From: Achromobacter anxifer
GTDB taxonomy: Bacteria; Pseudomonadota; Gammaproteobacteria; Burkholderiales; Burkholderiaceae_B
DNA: 64,000 nt
Assembly: GCF_903652925.1 (NCBI RefSeq)
Contig: NZ_CAHLAR010000004.1
Coordinates: 186,001 to 250,000, forward strand
Direction: 5' to 3'
Each line of letters opens with the position of its first letter. The first letter of the stretch is position 1. The notes under the pieces were generated by a model that saw only the letters and a program-made list of their open reading frames with translations, did no database searches and had not been told where the DNA came from. A program made the translations under genes and the position numbers. This document shows positions 53,117 through 63,147 of this stretch, piece by piece.

Positions 53117-54676
53117 TTGGCACCATCGGAACACGATGAACGTCGCTCAGGCGGCACGCGCAAGGCGGGGGCGGAGCGGCCCTCCGAACTGCGCCGAACC
53201 CTGTCCGCGCGTCACCTGACCATGATCGCGGTGGGCGGGTCGATCGGCACCGGGCTGTTCGTGGCCTCGGGCGCGACCATCGCCAAGGCCGGCCCCGGCG
53301 GCGCGCTGCTGGGCTATGTGCTGATCGGCATCATGGTCTATTTCCTGATGACCAGCCTGGGCGAACTGGCCGCCGCCATGCCGGTGTCCGGATCCTTTTC
53401 CACCTATGGCGCCCGTTACGTCGAGGACGGCTTCGGCTTCGCCCTGGGCTGGAACTATTGGTACAACTGGGCCGTGACCGTGGCGGTCGACCTGGTGGCG
53501 GCGCAGCTGGTCATGGCTTACTGGTTTCCCGACGTGCCCGGTTTCTACTGGAGCGCCTTGTTCCTGGCGATCACGTTCGGGCTGAACGCCATGTCGGCGC
53601 GCGGCTTCGGCGAAGCGGAGTTCTGGTTTGCGCTGATCAAGGTCATCGCCGTGCTGGCTTTCGTGGCGATGGGCGTGATGATGCTGCTGGGCATCATCCG
53701 CGGCGGCGAAACCGGCGGCCTGGCCAACTGGACCGTGGGCGACGCGCCGTTCTCCGGCGGCTTTGCGGCGCTGATCGGCGTGGCCATGGTGGTGGGCTTT
53801 TCCTTCCAGGGCACGGAATTGATCGGCATTGCCGCCGGCGAATCCAAGGATCCGGCGCGCAACCTGCCGCGCGCCGTGCGCCAGGTGTTCTGGCGCATCC
53901 TGCTGTTCTATGTGGCGGCCATCCTGGTCATCGGTCTCTTGATCCCCTATACCGATCCGCATCTGTTGCGCAACGAGGTCGAGGACATCAGCGTCAGCCC
54001 GTTCGCCCTGATCTTCGAGCGCGCCGGGCTTCTGGGGGCGGCGTCGATCATGAACGCGGTGGTGTTGACCTCGGTCCTGTCGGCTGGCAATTCCGGCATG
54101 TACGCCGCCACGCGCATGCTCTACAGCCTGGCCCGCGAAGGCAAGGCGCCGCGCATTTTCGGCCGCATTTCGCGCAGCGGCGTGCCGCTGTGGGCGCTGC
54201 TGGCGACCACGGCCGTGGCCGCGCTGTGCTTCTTCACCTTCGTGTTCAGCCCCAACGCCGTCTACATCTGGTTGTTGAACACCTCGGGCATGACCGGTTT
54301 CATCGCCTGGCTGGGCATCGCCATCAGCCACTACCGGTTCCGCCGCGGCTACGTGAAGCAGGGCCACAACCTGGCCGATCTGCCCTATGTGTCGCCGTTC
54401 TTTCCGTTCGGGCCGATCTTCGCTTTCGTGCTGTGCCTGGTCATCACCCTGGGGCAGAACTACCAGGCGTTCCTGCAGGACAAGATCGATTGGGGCGGCG
54501 TGGTCGCGACCTACATCGGCATCCCGCTGTTCCTGCTGATCTGGGCCGGCTACCGGCTGACGCGCGGCTCGCGCTTCGTGAACTACCGCGACATGCATTT
54601 TCCGGATGCGAGGGCGCGCAGCGATTATCTGGATTCGGCGCTGCGGGGGGAGCCGGCGGCGGGCGAGGCGCGCTGA
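53117..54676 (+). CDS. amino acid permease, APC superfamily (LysP/AAT type)
   Basis: A 519-aa inner-membrane transporter with about twelve segments. The first helix region LTMIAVGGSIGTGLFVASG is the substrate-binding hallmark of the AAT family, followed by GELAAAMPVSGSFSTYGARY and FSFQGTELIGIAAGESKDP. GFALGWNYWYNW supports LysP/basic or aromatic amino-acid permeases. The start is a TTG at 53117, with AAGGAA at 53103-53108 as ribosome-binding site; no in-frame ATG lies close enough upstream. The substrate is not certain. Confidence 0.88.
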   Translation: MAPSEHDERRSGGTRKAGAERPSELRRTLSARHLTMIAVGGSIGTGLFVASGATIAKAGPGGALLGYVLIGIMVYFLMTSLGELAAAMPVSGSFSTYGARYVEDGFGFALGWNYWYNWAVTVAVDLVAAQLVMAYWFPDVPGFYWSALFLAITFGLNAMSARGFGEAEFWFALIKVIAVLAFVAMGVMMLLGIIRGGETGGLANWTVGDAPFSGGFAALIGVAMVVGFSFQGTELIGIAAGESKDPARNLPRAVRQVFWRILLFYVAAILVIGLLIPYTDPHLLRNEVEDISVSPFALIFERAGLLGAASIMNAVVLTSVLSAGNSGMYAATRMLYSLAREGKAPRIFGRISRSGVPLWALLATTAVAALCFFTFVFSPNAVYIWLLNTSGMTGFIAWLGIAISHYRFRRGYVKQGHNLADLPYVSPFFPFGPIFAFVLCLVITLGQNYQAFLQDKIDWGGVVATYIGIPLFLLIWAGYRLTRGSRFVNYRDMHFPDARARSDYLDSALRGEPAAGEAR

Positions 54677-54853
54677 TAGACCCGCGCGGGCGATGTCGAC
54701 CAAGGCCGCACGTATCAGATTGCCGTCCCCTTGATCCTCCGCGAGGCAAGCGTCCAGATATCGGGCGGCATCGTCGTCCGTCTTGAGGGTGTCAACAGCA
54801 TCCCAGCGGCAAAGTCCTTCTGGGATAGTGGCGAGAGGTGGCAGAGTGCTCAT
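54677..54853 (-). pseudogene. truncated HigA-type addiction-module antidote remnant
   Basis: From an ATG at 54853 the minus strand reads LCRWDAVDTLKTDDDAARYL (from residue 14), then DACLAEDQGDGNLIRAALVDIARA. This closely follows the N-terminal half of the probable addiction-module antidote family (pattern: aspartate-rich start, YLDAALEE, ALxDIARA). The family then continues with a helix-turn-helix. Here the similarity stops at about 54684, eight bases before the permease stop codon, so the DNA-binding half is missing. No toxin gene (RelE/HigB-like) lies upstream. The 356-base gap 54677-55032 holds this remnant and the terminator at 54933-54988. Confidence 0.6.
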
Positions 54854-54932
54854 GGCATAGCGTGGATGAAGTCCAGAAGCCATATGAGCAGATTGTGACC
54901 AGTCCGGGGCTGTAATCCCTCGAAAACCAGAC

Positions 54933-54988
54933 AAAAAGCAACCCTTACACACTGGATCATCCATCCAGCAGGTAAGGGCTGCTTTTTT
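54933..54988. terminator. bidirectional intrinsic terminator near yicC
   Basis: AAAAAGCA, CCCTTAC, an inner CTGGAT/ATCCAG dyad, GTAAGGG, then GCTTTTTT. The long stem has one internal mismatch and T-runs in both directions. It terminates yicC on the minus strand (stop codon at 55033). Confidence 0.85.
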
Positions 54989-55032
54989 GCGTCAGGATCC
55001 GGCGCCCGCCGGGAGCGCCGCCGGTAATCGCT

Positions 55033-55959
55033 TTACTCGATGTTCTGCGCCTGCTCGCGCATCTGTTCGATCAGCAGTTTCAGGTCCATGGCGGCGCGGG
55101 TGACTTCCATGCTGCCGGCCTTGGAGCCCAGCGTGTTGGCTTCGCGGTTCATTTCCTGGAACAGGAAGTCCAGGCGCTTGCCGGCGCTGCCGGCGTTCTT
55201 CTTGCCGGAGGCCTGCTTGCCGTCGCCCAGCAGGTGGCGCAGTTCTTCCAGGTGTGAGCGCAGGCGCGACAGCTCTTCGGCCACGTCGATGCGCAGCGCG
55301 AACAGGTTCGCTTCCTGCGACAGGCGTTCCGACAGCTCGGCGCCGGAAATGTGGGTGAAGCCGCCGGGGAAGGCGGATTCCACGCTTTCGCGCAGCTTGG
55401 CGGCCAGCTTGTCGCGGTGGTCGGCCAGCAGCTGGGGCAGGTGGGCCTGCACCAGTTCGACGATGCGCGCCACGCCGTCGGCGCATTCGCGCATCATGCC
55501 GGCCAGGCGCTCGCCTTCGCGTTCGCGGCCTTCCTGGAGCTGGATCAGGGCCTGCTGGGCGGCCTGCATGCAAGCCGCGCCCCAGACCTGCGGGTCGAGC
55601 GCGTCGTTGGCGCGCTGGCCGGGCCAGTTGAACAGTTCGACCAGGCGCGGGGCGGCGATGTCGGGCAGGATGCGGCGGGCGGCCTGCAATTGCTCGGCCA
55701 GGCTTTCGAGCCAGGAGGGTTCCAGCTTGGACAGGTCGGTGCTGGCATTGCGCGTGTACGAAACGCGGATCTCGACCTTGCCGCGCGCGAGATTGGCGGT
55801 CAGCAGCTCGCGCAGGGGAGTTTCCACGTGGCGCAGCTCGTCGGGCAGACGGAAATAGAGATCGAGGAAGCGGCTGTTGACGCTGCGGAATTCGAGCGCA
55901 AGCGTGCCTTGCTCCAGATCTGCGCGGGCGTTGCCGAAGGCGGTCATGCTGCGAATCAT
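55033..55959 (-). CDS. yicC: YicC-family endoribonuclease
   Basis: A 308-aa protein of the YicC family. The N-terminus MIRSMTAFGNARADLEQGTL and EFRSVNSRFLDLYFRLPDEL are diagnostic, and the C-terminus (FLFQEMNREANTLGSKAGSM, then MDLKLLIEQMREQAQNIE) is the conserved YicC_C region. Members are RNA endonucleases linked to sRNA turnover. In many proteobacteria yicC is divergent from rph, as here (185-base gap). Confidence 0.94.
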   Translation of the reverse strand: MIRSMTAFGNARADLEQGTLALEFRSVNSRFLDLYFRLPDELRHVETPLRELLTANLARGKVEIRVSYTRNASTDLSKLEPSWLESLAEQLQAARRILPDIAAPRLVELFNWPGQRANDALDPQVWGAACMQAAQQALIQLQEGREREGERLAGMMRECADGVARIVELVQAHLPQLLADHRDKLAAKLRESVESAFPGGFTHISGAELSERLSQEANLFALRIDVAEELSRLRSHLEELRHLLGDGKQASGKKNAGSAGKRLDFLFQEMNREANTLGSKAGSMEVTRAAMDLKLLIEQMREQAQNIE

Positions 55960-56144
55960 GATGTGCGTGTCCTGGTAATGCTTTTAATTGGGAACCGATG
56001 GCGCTTGAGTCCGCGCCAGCCGGTTTTTTGGCGCGGGTTCGGGGTTTCCAGCGGCTATATCGCGGCAGGATACTCCAAGCGGCGGTTTCCTGCGGCGGCA
56101 GCCCGTACAATGCGGCGGATCTAAGCCATGTCTGGAGTCTGCCT

Positions 56145-56879
56145 GTGACCACTACCCCCGCCATTGCCCGTCCCTCGGGCCGCGCCGTCAACGAATTGCG
56201 GCCGTTCAGCCTGGAGCGCGGCTTCACGCGCTATGCCGAAGGCTCGGTGCTGGTGAAGGCTGGCAATACCCATGTGCTGTGCACGGCCAGCGTATTGGAG
56301 AAGGTACCGCCTTTTCTGAAGGGCAAGGGGGAAGGCTGGGTAACGGCTGAATACGGCATGTTGCCGCGGGCCACTCACACGCGCGGCGACCGCGAGGCGG
56401 CGCGCGGCAAGCAGAGCGGCCGCACCCAGGAAATCCAACGCTTGATCGGACGCAGCCTGCGCGCGGTGTTCGACATGAAGGCCCTGGGCGAGCGCACCTT
56501 GCATCTGGACTGCGACGTGCTGCAAGCCGACGGTGGCACGCGCTGCGCCAGCATTACCGGCGCCTGGGTGGCGGCGGCCGACGCGGTCGCGCTGCTGATG
56601 AAGCGCGGCGATCTGGCCGCGAACCCGATCCGCGACGCGGTCGCGGCAGTGTCGGTCGGCCTGGTGCAGGGCCGCGCGGTGCTGGATCTGGATTACGAGG
56701 AAGATTCGGCCTGCGATGCCGACGTCAACGTGATCATGACTGGCAGCGGCGCGTTCGTGGAAGTGCAGGGCACCGGCGAAGGCGCCACGTTCACGCGGGC
56801 CGAGCTGGATACGATGCTGGTGCTGGCCGAAGGCGGGATCGCCGGGCTGGTGCGGGAACAGCGCGCAGCGCTGCTTTGA
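56145..56879 (+). CDS. rph: ribonuclease PH
   Basis: A 244-aa phosphorolytic 3'-5' exonuclease that trims tRNA precursors. [60 protein letters not shown] and [18 protein letters not shown] are the RNase PH core, and the phosphate-binding and metal residues appear intact ([20 protein letters not shown]). GTG start at 56145 with TGGAG eight bases upstream; a longer frame from 55998 lacks family character. A TACAAT hexamer at 56106-56111 may be the -10 element. Confidence 0.93.
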   Translation: MTTTPAIARPSGRAVNELRPFSLERGFTRYAEGSVLVKAGNTHVLCTASVLEKVPPFLKGKGEGWVTAEYGMLPRATHTRGDREAARGKQSGRTQEIQRLIGRSLRAVFDMKALGERTLHLDCDVLQADGGTRCASITGAWVAAADAVALLMKRGDLAANPIRDAVAAVSVGLVQGRAVLDLDYEEDSACDADVNVIMTGSGAFVEVQGTGEGATFTRAELDTMLVLAEGGIAGLVREQRAALL

Positions 56880-56888
56880 GTTTTTTGG

Positions 56889-56922
56889 GGGTGTGAAGGG
56901 CTGCGCGCAACTCTTCACACCC
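56889..56922. terminator. hairpin between convergent rph and MmgE/PrpD genes
   Basis: GGGTGTGAAG and CTTCACACCC pair over a 14-base loop in the 54-base gap. The stem is perfect but no T-run follows it on the plus strand. Confidence 0.65.
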
Positions 56923-56933
56923 AGGCGCCGGTA

Positions 56934-58310
56934 TCACCCCCGCGCCAGCAGCATCCCCAGCTTCTCCGCCTTCTCCAGATTCCAGATCGCATCGATCAGC
57001 CCGCGCAGCTCTTGCTCGGTCGCGGCGTCCGCGTAGCGGCCCAAGGTGAGCGTCTTGTCTTCGATCTCGGCGCGGCTCAGGGTGTTGCCCGGATCGCCCT
57101 TGGGTTCGTCGACGCGGCCATGCAGCTTGCGGCCGTCTCGGGTGTAGACGGTGACCTTGCCGATCCAGCGTTGCGGATAGGCGCCGTCGACTTCGGGATC
57201 CAGTTCCATTTCCACCTTGCCGCGGAACGTGGCGACGCCCGGGTCGTCCAGGCCGGCGTCGAACTCCGCCAGGCCGGCGCGGCCCTGGCGGGCGATGAGC
57301 GCCAGCACGGTGCCCATGGAGAACTTGGACTGGTGCACGGTTTGCGGATTGACCACCGGACCCAGCACGTCGATGGCACCCTGGTGGACGTGGGCCACGA
57401 CCCGCTCGACGTCGGCCTCGGTCAGATCGTTGTCGCGCAGCGCCTGTTGCAGCGCGTCGGCGGCGGGATGCGTGTGGCGGCAGGACGCATGGAACTTGAA
57501 CGAGGTCTCAGCCAGCGCCCAGCGTTCGCCCAGCCGGTCGCACAAACGGCTGGGATCGGCGTCGGTCGACATGCCGGCCGCCATGCCCTGCGGGCCTTCC
57601 AGGATATGGCGCGCGCCGGTGAAGCCTTCGCGGGCGAGATAGGCCGCGGTGATGCCGTCGGCCGCCGCCTTGGCGGTGTGCAACTGCTTGGAGTCAGCGG
57701 CGTCGCGCAGGAACTCCCAGAGGCCTGCGGCTTGGGTGCCGGCCGAACCCAGGGCGTGCAGCATTTCCTCGGGGGACAGGTTGAGCAGCCGGCCCGTGGT
57801 GACGGCGGCGGCCAGCGTGCCGGCGGTGCCTGTGGTGTGGAAGATCTTGTAGTGCGAGCGGCCCAGGAATTCGCCCACGCGGATGCCCACTTCGTAACCC
57901 GCCACGGCGGCCACCAGCAGGTCGCGGCCGGAGCGGCCCAGCGCCTGGGCCACCGCCAGCGCCGGCGGGAACACCACGGCGGCCGGGTGGAACACGGAAC
58001 CGTTGTGCACGTCGTCCTGCTCGACCACGTGGGCCGCCGCCGCGTTGACCATGGCGGCAAACAGCGGCGTGGTGCGGCGGCGGGTGATCAGGACTTCGCT
58101 GGGACCGTCGGCCGGGCCCATGGCGGCGGCGTAGCGGTCGATGGCCTGCACGGCGCGCGCGGAGGCGCCCGCCAGGATGGAGGCCAGGCAGTCCAGCAGC
58201 AGGTCTTCGGCGCGGCGCAGGACGGGGGCGGGGATGTCCTCGTAGCGCAGATTGGCGGCGAAGGTTGCGAGCTGGGCGCTCAGGTGCGGGGTGTCTTTGG
58301 CTGCGGTCAT
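56934..58310 (-). CDS. MmgE/PrpD-family protein (2-methylcitrate dehydratase-like)
   Basis: A 458-aa protein of the MmgE/PrpD family, which includes 2-methylcitrate dehydratase, cis-aconitate decarboxylase and iminodisuccinate epimerase. HVVEQDDVHNGSVFHPAAVV and GYEVGIRVGEFLG are the family's helical-domain motifs, and KFHASCRHTHPAADALQQAL holds conserved His/Cys positions. With no prpB/prpC nearby it is not the methylcitrate-cycle enzyme by context. It lies 16 bases behind an acyl-CoA dehydrogenase gene on the same strand, so the two probably act on one organic acid. Confidence 0.85.
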   Translation of the reverse strand: MTAAKDTPHLSAQLATFAANLRYEDIPAPVLRRAEDLLLDCLASILAGASARAVQAIDRYAAAMGPADGPSEVLITRRRTTPLFAAMVNAAAAHVVEQDDVHNGSVFHPAAVVFPPALAVAQALGRSGRDLLVAAVAGYEVGIRVGEFLGRSHYKIFHTTGTAGTLAAAVTTGRLLNLSPEEMLHALGSAGTQAAGLWEFLRDAADSKQLHTAKAAADGITAAYLAREGFTGARHILEGPQGMAAGMSTDADPSRLCDRLGERWALAETSFKFHASCRHTHPAADALQQALRDNDLTEADVERVVAHVHQGAIDVLGPVVNPQTVHQSKFSMGTVLALIARQGRAGLAEFDAGLDDPGVATFRGKVEMELDPEVDGAYPQRWIGKVTVYTRDGRKLHGRVDEPKGDPGNTLSRAEIEDKTLTLGRYADAATEQELRGLIDAIWNLEKAEKLGMLLARG

Positions 58311-58326
58311 GGTCGTCGGATTCGCG

Positions 58327-59487
58327 TCAGAAGGAACGGGGCAGGCCCAGGATGTGCTCCGCCACGTAGGACAGGATCAGGTTCGTCGAGATGGGCGCGA
58401 CCTGGTACAGGCGGGTCTCGCGGAACTTGCGCTCGACGTCGTACTCGGTGGCGAAGCCGAAGCCGCCGTGGAATTGCAGGCAGGCGTTGGCCGCTTCCCA
58501 GGACGCGTCGGCCGCCAGCAGCTTGGCCATGTTGGCCTGGGCGCCGCAGGGCTCGTGCGCGTCGAACAGGCGGCAGGCTTCGTAGCGCATCAGGCTGGCC
58601 GCCTCGACGTTGATGTGGGCGCGGGCGATGGGGAACTGCACGCCCTGGTTCTGGCCGATGGGGCGGCCGAACACCATGCGCTCCTTGGCGTAGGCGGTGA
58701 CCTTGTCCACGAACCAGTAGCCGTCGCCGATGCACTCGGCGGCGATCAGGGTGCGCTCGGCATTCAGGCCGTCCAGGATGTACTTGAATCCCTTGCCTTC
58801 CTCGCCGATCAGGTTTTCTTCCGGGATTTCCAGGTTGTCGAAGAACAGCTCGTTGGTCTCGTGGTTGACCATGTTGGGAATGGGGCGGATCGACATGCCG
58901 TGCTTGACCGCATGGTGCAGGTCCACCAGGAAGATGGACATGCCTTCCGACTTGCGCGTGACCTGGTCCAGCGGCGTGGTGCGCGCCAGCAGGATCATCA
59001 GGTCCGAGTGCTGCACGCGCGAGATCCAGACTTTCTGGCCGTTGATGACGTAGCGGTCGCCGCGCTTGACCGCGGTGGTCTTGATCTTGGTGGTGTCGGT
59101 GCCGGTGGTGGGCTCGGTGACGCCCATGGATTGCAGGCGCAGCTCGCCGGCGGCGATGCGCGGCAGGTATTCGCGCTTCTGGGCTTCGGAACCATGGCGC
59201 AGCAGGGTGCCCATGTTGTACATCTGGCCGTGGCAGGCGCCGGAGTTGCCGCCGCTGCGGTTGATTTCTTCCATGATGACCGAGGCTTCGGTCAGTCCCA
59301 GGCCCGAACCGCCGTACTCCTGCGGAATCAGCGCGGCCAGCCAGCCGGCCTCCGTCAGCGCGCGGACGAAGGCTTCGGGGTAGCCGCGCTCTTCGTCGAC
59401 CTTGCGGAAATATTCGGAGGGGAACTGGGCGCAGAGGTCGCGCACGGCTTCGCGGATGTCCTGGTAGGCGTGGGAGGCGTTGGGCAT
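58327..59487 (-). CDS. acyl-CoA dehydrogenase
   Basis: A 386-aa FAD enzyme of the acyl-CoA dehydrogenase family. LIPQEYGGSGLGLTEASVIM is the N-terminal helical domain. The middle domain has MGVTEPTTGTDTTKIKTTAV and NGQKVWISRVQHSDLMILLA. The C-terminal domain includes ERTLIAAECIGDGYWFVDKV and QFHGGFGFATEYDVERKFRE. I chose MPNASHAYQDIREAVRDLC at 59487 as start; the 25 residues upstream have no family character. It is the first gene of a two-gene unit with the MmgE/PrpD gene. The exact substrate is unknown. Confidence 0.88.
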   Translation of the reverse strand: MPNASHAYQDIREAVRDLCAQFPSEYFRKVDEERGYPEAFVRALTEAGWLAALIPQEYGGSGLGLTEASVIMEEINRSGGNSGACHGQMYNMGTLLRHGSEAQKREYLPRIAAGELRLQSMGVTEPTTGTDTTKIKTTAVKRGDRYVINGQKVWISRVQHSDLMILLARTTPLDQVTRKSEGMSIFLVDLHHAVKHGMSIRPIPNMVNHETNELFFDNLEIPEENLIGEEGKGFKYILDGLNAERTLIAAECIGDGYWFVDKVTAYAKERMVFGRPIGQNQGVQFPIARAHINVEAASLMRYEACRLFDAHEPCGAQANMAKLLAADASWEAANACLQFHGGFGFATEYDVERKFRETRLYQVAPISTNLILSYVAEHILGLPRSF

Positions 59488-59699
59488 GAGAGGGTTTTCT
59501 GTATGGGTAATGGATCGGTGCAGCGTTGAATGTGCCGCAAGCCGGCGCTTATGCCAATTCACGATTCCTTAATACGGGGTTCGGTTTCATGACGGGAGTT
59601 TTTCATTCGGCCGGCGGGGTTGTGTCAAGAAATTGCCAAACTGGATGTCCATAATCGTCGCGAACGCCGCCACAGGCGGCAGGTTTTGTATGGACGGAT

Positions 59700-61400
59700 A
59701 TGCGGAAAAACATCAGGGTCACCACGGCGGTGTCGGCCATTCTTGCGTTGTTTGTGGTGCTGTTCGCGATGGCGGCGGCGGCGGGCATCGTCGTGCTGCG
59801 CGAAAACCGCGCGGACATCGAGGCCCTGGGCCGGGGCAGCATCGAACGGGCCAGCGACCTGGCCGACATGACCAGCCGGCTGTTCCAGGCGCGCGCCGCG
59901 CTGACGGACGCCAAGACGGCCATGGAAGGCGGCCTGGAAGAGGCGCGCAACGAGGCGCTGACGCATGCCGAGGCGCTGTTCAAGCAGGCCGCGGCCAGCC
60001 TGGCGCGCCTGCGCGACAACCCGGACACGAGCGCCCAGGGCGCGCCGCTGTTCGACGGCGTGCTGGCGGCCTACGCCGCCTTTGCCGACAAGACCCTGGC
60101 GCCCATGCACGCGGCGATCAAGGGCTGGAACGGGATCGAGGTCAACCGCCTGGTCGACAAGGTGCTGCCGGGCAGCGGCGCGGCCTACGTGAAGCAGGCC
60201 GACGCCTACCAGACCTACGCCCGGGATCAGGGGCAAGCGGCGGTGGCCAGCGCCAGCGACACGCTGGAGCGGGTCATCGTGGTGGCGGCCGGCGTGCTGG
60301 CGTTGGTGCTGCTGCTGGCCGTGCTGATCCGGCTGGCGTTCCGCCGCGGCATCCTGCGGCCGCTGAACGAAGCCGGCGCGCACTTCGACCGCATCGCCGA
60401 CGGCGACCTGACGGGCGCGATCGCCATGCGCGGCAACAACGAGATCGGCGTGCTGTACAGCGCCATGCGGCGCATGCAGACCGGCTTGTCGGCGGCGGTG
60501 GCGTCGGTGCGCCACGGCGTGGAGGAAATCCATACCGGTTCGGGCGAGATCGCCGCCGGCGGCGCCGACATGTCGGACCGCACGGCGCGCCAGGCGGGTT
60601 CGCTGCAGGAGGCCGCGGCCAACATGACGCAGCTGGCGCACACGGTGAACCTGACCGCGGGCAATGCCGACCTGGCCAGTCGCCAGGCGCTGGGCGCGAC
60701 CCAGCTGGCGCAGCGCGGCGGCGCGGCCGTGGAGGAAGTGGTACAGAGCATGCAGGGCATTGCGGACAGCGCCCGCCGCATCGGCGAGATCGTCGGCGTG
60801 GTGGACAGCATCGCCTTCCAGACCAACATCCTGGCGCTCAACGCCGCGGTGGAAGCGGCGCGCGCGGGCGAGCAGGGCAAGGGTTTCGCGGTGGTGGCGG
60901 GCGAGGTCCGTTCACTGGCCCAGCGCAGCGCGCAGGCCGCCAAGGAAATCAAGGGCCTCATCGAGGATTCCGCCGCGCGCGTGCAGGCCGGCGTGCGCCA
61001 GGTCAGCCTGGCCGGCGACACCATGCGCGACATGGTCGAATCGGTGGGCCGGGTGACGCAGATCGTGGCCGAGATTTCCAGCGCCACGGCCGAGCAGGCC
61101 GCCGGCATTGCTTCCGTGAACGACGCGGTGGCCGACATCGAACGCGCCACCCAGGAAAACGCCGCCATGGTGGAGCAGACCGCGGCCGCGGCGGCGGCGC
61201 TGGAGGCCCAGGCGCAAGGTTTGCGCCGGGCGGTGGCCGTGTTCCAGATCGCCGAGTCGGCGCAGGGATCAGCTGTCGAGCTGCGGCAGGATGCCGCCGG
61301 TGTAGCGCTCGGCCACCAGCGACAGGTTCCCATGCTTGACCTTGTGCTTGACGTGGGCAGCGGCCGACGCAATGTCCTCAGGGCGGATGCGCTCGCATAA
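59700..61400 (+). CDS. methyl-accepting chemotaxis protein
   Basis: A 566-aa chemoreceptor. Transmembrane helix 1 is at about 8-32. A periplasmic helical ligand domain covers about 33-195, helix 2 about 196-218 and HAMP about 220-270. The signalling hairpin tip is near 363-400 ([20 protein letters not shown], then [20 protein letters not shown]). The domain layout is like Tar/Tsr-type receptors. The usual end (RRAVAVFQI) is followed by about 46 further residues that come from sequence antisense to the neighbouring EAL-GGDEF gene, an atypical tail. No pentapeptide NWETF-type tether is present. Confidence 0.88.
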   Translation: MRKNIRVTTAVSAILALFVVLFAMAAAAGIVVLRENRADIEALGRGSIERASDLADMTSRLFQARAALTDAKTAMEGGLEEARNEALTHAEALFKQAAASLARLRDNPDTSAQGAPLFDGVLAAYAAFADKTLAPMHAAIKGWNGIEVNRLVDKVLPGSGAAYVKQADAYQTYARDQGQAAVASASDTLERVIVVAAGVLALVLLLAVLIRLAFRRGILRPLNEAGAHFDRIADGDLTGAIAMRGNNEIGVLYSAMRRMQTGLSAAVASVRHGVEEIHTGSGEIAAGGADMSDRTARQAGSLQEAAANMTQLAHTVNLTAGNADLASRQALGATQLAQRGGAAVEEVVQSMQGIADSARRIGEIVGVVDSIAFQTNILALNAAVEAARAGEQGKGFAVVAGEVRSLAQRSAQAAKEIKGLIEDSAARVQAGVRQVSLAGDTMRDMVESVGRVTQIVAEISSATAEQAAGIASVNDAVADIERATQENAAMVEQTAAAAAALEAQAQGLRRAVAVFQIAESAQGSAVELRQDAAGVALGHQRQVPMLDLVLDVGSGRRNVLRADALA

Positions 61401-63122
61401 CGAGGGCGTGACGGTGAGGGCGCCGACCCCCAGCGTCACGAAGGGAAAGAAGCGCGGCACGCCGTAGCGGTCCTCGGCCTCGATGCCGCCGTTGCGGCGG
61501 CCCTCTTCGTCGTACAGGGCTATGGCGCGGTCGTTGAATTCCGCGATGATGCGCCGGGCGCGCTCCATCCAGTCGGGGCTGCGCAGCAGGACTACGAAAT
61601 CATCGCCGCCCACATGGCCGACGAAGTCGCGCTGCGGATCGCAATGGCGCTTGATGACCTCGGCGGTCAGCATGATCATGTCGTCGCCGCGCCAATAGCC
61701 GTAGACGTCGTTGAAGGGCTTGAAGTTGTTCAGGTCGCCATAGCAGATGGTGAAGTCGTCCGCGTCTTCCAGCAGCGTGGCGATGTGCCGGCTGATGGGG
61801 ATGTTGCCGGGCAGCGAGGTCAGCGGGTTGGCATAGCGCGCCGCCTCGATCCGCATTTCGGTCACGGAGCGCACCAGCGTCTCGCCGGTGGCCAGGCCGT
61901 CGTAGCGGCCGTCGCGGGTGATGATCAGGCCGTCCATCAGGTAGCGCTGGTCTTCCGAGATCAGCACGTGGCTCAACTGGTCGATGGACACGTTCAGGTC
62001 CACCAGCACCGGCTGGGCATTCATGAAGGTCGAGCAGGCGTCGCGGCCGAACAGGTCGCGGGTATAGCGCTGCGCGTAATGCTCCGAGAAGTCGCGCCGG
62101 TTGATGATGCCGACCGGGCGGTTGTCGTCGTCGATCACCGCCACGGCATGCATTTCCTTGTGCTCGATGAATAGTCGGTGCACGTCGTCATTGGTGTGCC
62201 GCGTCAGCTGCACCGCGGGCGCCTCGACGCGCAGGCTGGCCGCCGTACCGCCAGCGCTGCGCTGCTGCATGGCGACGGGTTGGCGCAGCCGCAGTGAGTC
62301 GCGCAGCGGCTGGGCTACCTCGGTCAGCAGCATTTCCTCGGGCCGGCCCAGCAGCCAGCCTTGCGCGTAGCGGATGTCCAGTTCGCGCACCACGGCCAGG
62401 TCCTCGGCGGTCTCGATGCCTTCGGCGACGATGGTGGTGCCCAGGTGCTGCGCCACCTTCAAGATGGCGCGCACCATGTTTTGCTTGCGGTCGTCCTGGC
62501 CGATGCCGTCGAAGAAATAGCGGTCGATCTTGACCAGGTCGGGCTGCATTTCCGCCCACAGTTGCAGATTCGAGTTGCCCACTCCGTAGTCGTCCAGGGC
62601 GACGCGCATGCCGCGCTCGCGCAGGCAGGCGAAGGCGCTGGCCAGTTCGGCCATGTGCTCGGAAAGGGGATCCTGCTCGGTCAGCTCTACGATGATGCTG
62701 GACGGGGCCAGCGAGCAATTCTTGAGCAGGCGCTGGGGCATTTCATCGCCCCACAGCGTCCAATAATGGATCAGGGCGGAGCCGGACAGGTTCAGGAACA
62801 GCATGCCGGCGGCATCGTGCTGATGAAATCCCTGGGCGCCGGCGCGGAAACTGGCGAGTTCCAGCTGCGGATGCAGGCCTTGGCGGCGAGCCTCGGCGAA
62901 CAGGGCGTCGGGAAAGTGCAGGGCGGTGTCGGCGGGGCCTCGGATCAGGCTTTCGTGGCCGTAGATGCGGCTGTGGGACAGGTCGACCACAGGTTGGAAG
63001 CGCGGGCGCAGCAGGCGTTCGCGCAGGATGCCGGCCAGGCTCACGTGCGCTGACGCGCTGTCCGGGGATGATGAGGGAGCGCGGGCCGCTACCGGCCGGG
63101 GCAAAGCGTGAGTGGGGTCCAT
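61269..63122 (-). CDS. EAL-CBS-GGDEF cyclic-di-GMP signalling protein
   Basis: A 617-aa soluble protein. The EAL domain (about 30-290) keeps its catalytic set: ESL at Glu57, [53 protein letters not shown] pair follows (about 310-445; [20 protein letters not shown]). The C-terminal GGDEF domain (about 450-600) reads GGDDF near 505-509 in place of GG(D/E)EF. Phosphodiesterase activity is likely; cyclase activity is uncertain because of the last Asp. The stop codon lies inside the chemoreceptor gene on the other strand (132-bp convergent overlap). Confidence 0.9.
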   Translation of the reverse strand: MDPTHALPRPVAARAPSSSPDSASAHVSLAGILRERLLRPRFQPVVDLSHSRIYGHESLIRGPADTALHFPDALFAEARRQGLHPQLELASFRAGAQGFHQHDAAGMLFLNLSGSALIHYWTLWGDEMPQRLLKNCSLAPSSIIVELTEQDPLSEHMAELASAFACLRERGMRVALDDYGVGNSNLQLWAEMQPDLVKIDRYFFDGIGQDDRKQNMVRAILKVAQHLGTTIVAEGIETAEDLAVVRELDIRYAQGWLLGRPEEMLLTEVAQPLRDSLRLRQPVAMQQRSAGGTAASLRVEAPAVQLTRHTNDDVHRLFIEHKEMHAVAVIDDDNRPVGIINRRDFSEHYAQRYTRDLFGRDACSTFMNAQPVLVDLNVSIDQLSHVLISEDQRYLMDGLIITRDGRYDGLATGETLVRSVTEMRIEAARYANPLTSLPGNIPISRHIATLLEDADDFTICYGDLNNFKPFNDVYGYWRGDDMIMLTAEVIKRHCDPQRDFVGHVGGDDFVVLLRSPDWMERARRIIAEFNDRAIALYDEEGRRNGGIEAEDRYGVPRFFPFVTLGVGALTVTPSLCERIRPEDIASAAAHVKHKVKHGNLSLVAERYTGGILPQLDS

Positions 63123-63147
63123 CGCCGGTGCGTTCAGATACTATCAG

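Noticed and set aside
56934-58310. Methylcitrate-cycle prpD
   Set aside because: No prpB, prpC, acnD or prpF nearby. The partner is an acyl-CoA dehydrogenase, so only the family name is justified.
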